Assembly: GCF_026183675.1 (NCBI RefSeq)
Contig: NZ_JAPIVK010000031.1
Span: 1-55,346 of the forward strand
DNA length: 55,346 bases
Source: Microbulbifer halophilus
GTDB lineage: Bacteria; Pseudomonadota; Gammaproteobacteria; Pseudomonadales; Cellvibrionaceae
Direction of reading: 5' to 3'
A program made the position numbers and the translations under genes. Shown here piece after piece: positions 51,724 through 55,346 of this stretch; positions within the stretch are counted from its first letter, which is position 1; every line of letters starts with the position of its first letter. The notes under the pieces were generated by a model that saw only the letters and a program-made list of their open reading frames with translations, made no database searches and was not told where the DNA came from.

Positions 51724-53421
51724 TCAGGCGACCTCGACCGGGTAGCCGAGCGCGCTGAGGCTCTCCACCGCCAGGTTCAGGGACTGCACGTCCGCCTTGC
51801 GGTGCATCTTCACCTCGCCGAGATAGTACTCGAGGCTGATGATCGCATCGGCGAATATCTCCAGCGACTGTTCGATCTGGGGCGCCGCATCCCGCTGGTC
51901 GACCACCGCCTCGACAAAATCCACCAGCCGCTCCACCACCGATGCCGCGCGGCGCAGGTTCAGCACCACCATGCCGCCGCGCACCGAGTTGAGCGTGGTG
52001 GCCACGTTGCGGATATGGCCGTGATCGTAGTCCGATTCGGCGTAGGAGCCGAGGGCGCGCTTGATCAGCGACAGGCCGGATTCCGCCTCCTTGAGCACCG
52101 CGACTTCCGCCTCTGCCAGCTGGCTGTGTTCCAGCGCCAAATCGGCCTGGCCGTACTCGTCCACGTCAATGCTGGAGCTCTGGCGCAACGCGCGGATGGT
52201 GCTGTCCACCATCAGCACCTGGCTGGTGAGCTTCTGCAGCGCCGATTCCGCGGCACTGCCACCCGCGCCGACACTGCTGCAATACTCCTGTACCGCGCTG
52301 CGCAGCCCCTCGCCGACACGCTTGAAATTGAGCAGTTGCAGGGTGCTGGCAATGCGCTGCAGGGTGCCGGCGAGGCCCTCCTCCTCGTCCAGGCCGGTGG
52401 CGCCGATCATCTCTGCGTCGTCGAGCATGCGGCGCACGCCGCCGAGCTCCTCGTCCAGGGCGCCGGCCACGGCGCTGATGGCGGTGGCGCCGGGCCCGCC
52501 CAGGCTGGCCCGCTCTCGCTCCAGCTCCGCCTCGCTGTATCCCAGTGGCGCCACCGAGAAAGCCTCCAGTACGCGGGAACCCTGGCCGCCGGGGGCGGAC
52601 AGGGCCAGCCAGTAGAGGCACTCCTTCAACAGCACCGGCGGCACCGACTGGTCGAGGGCGGCATCGCCCTCTTTCTGCAGCGCCCGCAACCTCCGATCGA
52701 GCATGCTGAACACCATCACCCGCGAGCGGTTGATGGTCATTTCCCGCGACGCCATGCCACCCAGGGCGGCACCGGCCACGGCCCAGAGTCGGCCGCTGGG
52801 TCGGCCGGCGGAGATGCTGGCAATCCTCTGCAGCGCGCGCGCCATCATGGTGTAGGCCGGCTGGCAGGGTTTGCCCTGCAGCAGCGCCAACAGGCCCACC
52901 TGGTACATATGGCGGAAGCGGCGCACGAAATTGCGCAGATCCTCGGACATCACCGATGAGGACACGGAGCCGGGCACACTGGCGTCGAGCCGGCAGCGGA
53001 AGAAGTGACTCTCCGGTACCGGCGGCTGAGAGCGCGCCGCGCGCAGATTGTTGATATAGGGAATCAACAGCTCCGGCCGCGAGACGCCCCGGTTCTGCAC
53101 AAAATCGAGATAGCGGGTCAGCACATAGAAACCGGTGCCCAGCCCTTCCATCAGGTCCGAAGCCACTTCCTGGCGCTCCTGCTGCAGGTCCGCCAGGGCG
53201 CTGAGCATCTCCTGCGCCAACAGCTCCCCCGCGTGCAGCTGCACCATCTGCAACACGCCGCAGACCTGGCGCAGGGCCGCCATGCACTGCTCCAGCGAGC
53301 GTTTATTGCCGTTGTCGGCCGCGAACTGGTCCAGCTGTGACGCGGCGCTGTCCACGGCCGTCACCAGCTCTTCTTTAACCAGGTTCACGGAAGTAATATT
53401 GATGTTGCGCAATTCAGTCAC
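51724..53421 (-). CDS. fimL: FimL-like protein (ChpA N-terminal homologue)
   Basis: 565 residues, GTG start at 53421. Helical, without enzyme motifs. The N-terminus (NLVKEELVTAVDSAASQLDQ, QCMAALRQVCGVLQMVQLHA and ELLAQEMLSALADLQQER) and later ALQRIASTLQLLNFKR and NSVRGGMVVLNLRRAASVVE resemble the degenerate Hpt-like modules of ChpA and FimL. FimL of Pseudomonas aeruginosa controls type IV pili and cAMP through Vfr and is encoded next to nudC, as here. The name rests on this similarity plus synteny. Confidence 0.83.
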   Translation of the reverse strand: MTELRNINITSVNLVKEELVTAVDSAASQLDQFAADNGNKRSLEQCMAALRQVCGVLQMVQLHAGELLAQEMLSALADLQQERQEVASDLMEGLGTGFYVLTRYLDFVQNRGVSRPELLIPYINNLRAARSQPPVPESHFFRCRLDASVPGSVSSSVMSEDLRNFVRRFRHMYQVGLLALLQGKPCQPAYTMMARALQRIASISAGRPSGRLWAVAGAALGGMASREMTINRSRVMVFSMLDRRLRALQKEGDAALDQSVPPVLLKECLYWLALSAPGGQGSRVLEAFSVAPLGYSEAELERERASLGGPGATAISAVAGALDEELGGVRRMLDDAEMIGATGLDEEEGLAGTLQRIASTLQLLNFKRVGEGLRSAVQEYCSSVGAGGSAAESALQKLTSQVLMVDSTIRALRQSSSIDVDEYGQADLALEHSQLAEAEVAVLKEAESGLSLIKRALGSYAESDYDHGHIRNVATTLNSVRGGMVVLNLRRAASVVERLVDFVEAVVDQRDAAPQIEQSLEIFADAIISLEYYLGEVKMHRKADVQSLNLAVESLSALGYPVEVA

Positions 53422-53756
53422 TGCCTATACCGCTGCACTCTATTTAGAATTCTTTAGCGTTGTACAAATATCAACCACCGGAAGTGTGCCTGACCGGATC
53501 GGGAGCCTTCTGAGGCAATCTATACCAAACCGCTCAAGAGTCCACCTTTACGGAGCGATTTTCCATCGAACAATCGGCAAAACGGGTAAAACCGCTTGAA
53601 TTCTCCCGTGAACTGGGTAGCGTTCGGCCGACCCGAGTCTCTGCCCGGCGCACCGATTGCGCCAGAAATCAAGGTTCCGCAAGCTCCCGACAGCCGATAA
53701 CATCGGCACTGTGACAGACAGCCCGGGCCCGGCAAGGGTAACCAAGGAAGTAATCG
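53422..53756. other. Divergent intergenic region fimL–nhaB
   Basis: About 335 bases between the divergent fimL and nhaB genes. It must hold both promoters. No strong inverted repeat, tRNA or ORF of coding character was found; AGGAAG lies just before the nhaB ATG. Confidence 0.4.
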
Positions 53757-55295
53757 ATGAACACCTGCAATAATACACTCGCCGCCTCCGGCAGCGGCTT
53801 CGGCCGCGCTTTCACCGACAACTTTCTGGGCGAGGCACCCGACTGGTACAAGCTCATCATTGCCGCATTCCTGATTGCCAACCCGGTTCTTCTCTACACA
53901 ACCGGCCCCTTCATCACCGGCTGGGTACTGGTCGGCGAATTTATCTTTACCCTCGCGATGGCGCTCAAGTGCTACCCGCTGCAACCGGGAGGACTGCTGG
54001 CCATCGAGGCGGTGCTGCTGGGAATGACCAGCACCCATGCCATCTACCACGAGGTGACTGAAAATATCGAGGTTCTCCTGCTGCTGATGTTCATGGTGGC
54101 GGGCATCTACTTCATGAAGAACCTGTTGCTGTTCGTGTTCACCAAAATCCTGCTCGGCGTGCGCTCCAAGACCCTGCTGTCGCTACTGTTTTGCGCAGTG
54201 GCGGCGGTGCTGTCCGCCTTTCTCGATGCCCTCACGGTCACCGCAGTGCTGATTGCGGTGGCGGTGGGCTTTTACGCGGTGTACCACCGGGTGGCCAGTA
54301 ACCGGCCCCACCAGCAGCGAGACCACGATCACGCGAACGACGAACACGTGGTGGAATACCACCGCGAAGATCTGGACCAGTTCCGCGCCTTCCTGCGCAG
54401 CCTGATCATGCACGGCGCCGTGGGCACCGCCCTGGGCGGCGTCTGCACCCTGGTGGGGGAGCCGCAGAACCTGCTGATCGCCGAAAAGGCAGGTTGGGAG
54501 TTTGTACAGTTCTTCGTCAATATGGCGCCGGTCACCCTGCCCGCTCTTGCCGCCGGCCTCATCACCTGTGTGCTGTTGGAGAAAAGCGGTATCTGCGGCT
54601 ACGGCGCCAGGCTGCCCGGTGCCGTGCGCGAGGTACTGACGGGTTTTGCCGCCGAGCAGGAACAGAAGCGCACCGGCAACGACCGCGCAGAACTCTGGGT
54701 ACAGGGGATTGTGGCCGTGCTGCTGGTGCTGTCGCTGGCCTTCCATGTGGCGGAAGTGGGCATGATCGGCCTGATGGTCATCGTGCTGCTGACATCCTTC
54801 AACGGTGTGGTGCAGGAAGCGCGCATCGGCCACGCTTTCGAGGAGGCCCTGCCCTTTACCGCCCTGCTGGTGGTCTTTTTCGCCATCGTAGCAGTCATTC
54901 ATCAGCAGAACCTGTTCGAGCCGGTGACCCACTTTGTGCTCGACCTGGAACCTCAACAGCAACCGGGCATGCTGTTCCTGGCAAATGGCATCCTGTCGAT
55001 GATCAGCGACAATGTGTTCGTGGCAACGGTCTATATCGACGAAGTGAAAGCGGCACTGGCTGCCGGGGAGATCACCCGCGAGCACTTTGAAAAGCTGGCC
55101 ATCGCCATCAATACCGGCACCAACCTGCCGAGCGTGGCGACACCGAACGGCCAGGCGGCCTTCCTGTTCCTGCTGACTTCCGCGCTGGCACCGCTGATCC
55201 GGCTGTCCTACGGGCGCATGGTATTGATGGCCCTGCCCTATACGCTGGTACTGAGCGTTGTGGCACTGGGTTGTGTGGTGTTCATTATCGGCTGA
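53757..55295 (+). CDS. nhaB: Na+/H+ antiporter NhaB
   Basis: 512 residues, ATG 53757. Polytopic inner-membrane antiporter, 2 Na+ (3 H+) type, of the NhaB family: the [21 protein letters not shown]-terminus, [20 protein letters not shown] with the ion-site Asp, and [17 protein letters not shown] are family marks, as is [20 protein letters not shown] near the C-terminus. Length agrees with E. coli NhaB (513). It supports Na+ tolerance in a marine cell. Followed by a heptamer tandem repeat at the window's end. Confidence 0.96.
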   Translation: MNTCNNTLAASGSGFGRAFTDNFLGEAPDWYKLIIAAFLIANPVLLYTTGPFITGWVLVGEFIFTLAMALKCYPLQPGGLLAIEAVLLGMTSTHAIYHEVTENIEVLLLLMFMVAGIYFMKNLLLFVFTKILLGVRSKTLLSLLFCAVAAVLSAFLDALTVTAVLIAVAVGFYAVYHRVASNRPHQQRDHDHANDEHVVEYHREDLDQFRAFLRSLIMHGAVGTALGGVCTLVGEPQNLLIAEKAGWEFVQFFVNMAPVTLPALAAGLITCVLLEKSGICGYGARLPGAVREVLTGFAAEQEQKRTGNDRAELWVQGIVAVLLVLSLAFHVAEVGMIGLMVIVLLTSFNGVVQEARIGHAFEEALPFTALLVVFFAIVAVIHQQNLFEPVTHFVLDLEPQQQPGMLFLANGILSMISDNVFVATVYIDEVKAALAAGEITREHFEKLAIAINTGTNLPSVATPNGQAAFLFLLTSALAPLIRLSYGRMVLMALPYTLVLSVVALGCVVFIIG

Positions 55296-55301
55296 TTGCC
55301 A

Positions 55302-55346
55302 GGGACTCGGGACTCGGGACTCGGGACTCGGGACTCGGGACTCGGG
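55302..55346. repeat. Tandem heptamer repeat (GGGACTC)n
   Basis: The 7-base unit GGGACTC repeats about 6.4 times without error from 55302 to the end of the window and may continue beyond. It lies six bases after the nhaB stop. Such short heptamer arrays are known in intergenic DNA of several bacterial groups and vary in copy number. Confidence 0.85.

Noticed and set aside
50866..52959. 697-residue open frame antisense to nudC and fimL
   Set aside because: It spans two real genes and their junction, and is rich in Arg, Gln and His as shadow frames are here.
55302..55346. CRISPR array
   Set aside because: The unit is seven bases with no spacers, so it is a simple tandem repeat.

Overview
The window looks like chromosome from a GC-rich marine gammaproteobacterium, most like Microbulbifer or a related Cellvibrionales/Pseudomonadales lineage. 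This is inferred from gene order and protein character, not from a search. The order mtaD–ubiG–mupP–yciK and the block fimL–nudC–membrane protein–sohB–acuI-like resemble Pseudomonas-type chromosomes. A secreted CBM6–GH16 laminarinase and a secreted multidomain serine protease fit a marine polymer degrader. No tRNA, rRNA, CRISPR array, intact insertion sequence or phage gene was seen.

Layout. 1-3.9 kb: housekeeping genes mtaD, ubiG, mupP and yciK. 4-9.4 kb: small envelope or secreted proteins (an acidic anchored protein, a Cys-rich repeat protein, an Ala-rich LEA-like protein), ExoD, a CPBP protease, and a translationally coupled DUF2157/GDYXXLXY membrane pair. 9.5-12.1 kb: ahpC–ahpF behind an OxyR-like site, with an array of hairpins and a terminator between the two genes. 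12.4-21 kb: an accessory region with an FAD monooxygenase, LysR, MFS pump, two cap-type alpha/beta hydrolases, a CGNR regulator with a duplicated candidate operator, then a gene graveyard (two SDR 3' fragments and a frameshifted LysR remnant) and an AT-rich desert. 21-30.8 kb: serine protease, ankyrin-like/YrhK pair, methyltransferase, an AT-rich pair that looks like an orphan type VI effector with its immunity protein, GST, a deleted GNAT remnant and the laminarinase. 31-37 kb: cspA with a long leader, then a three-gene secreted operon (giant lipoprotein, YwqK/MORN repeat protein, PQQ-propeller lipoprotein) of unknown function. 37-43.3 kb: a sulfur module with two SulP transporters flanking a DUF442 protein, a persulfide-dioxygenase-like MBL enzyme, a BigR/SqrR-like ArsR repressor and a split YeeE/YedE channel. 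43.4-55.3 kb: UvrD-type helicase, patatin plus DUF4919 lipoprotein, acuI-like reductase, sohB, nudC, fimL and nhaB, ending in a heptamer tandem repeat.

How the parts work together. AhpC/AhpF form one peroxide-reducing system. In the sulfur module the repressor probably senses reactive sulfur and controls both the divergent persulfide-oxidising pair and the downstream transport genes, with SulP proteins exporting or importing the oxidised anions. The accessory region looks like several small detoxification cassettes, each with its own regulator, some of them already decayed. The best candidates for undescribed biology are the effector–immunity pair (26516-28047), the lipoprotein/YwqK/PQQ operon (31802-37023) and the CGNR regulator with its 42-bp-spaced operator repeats (18066-18138).
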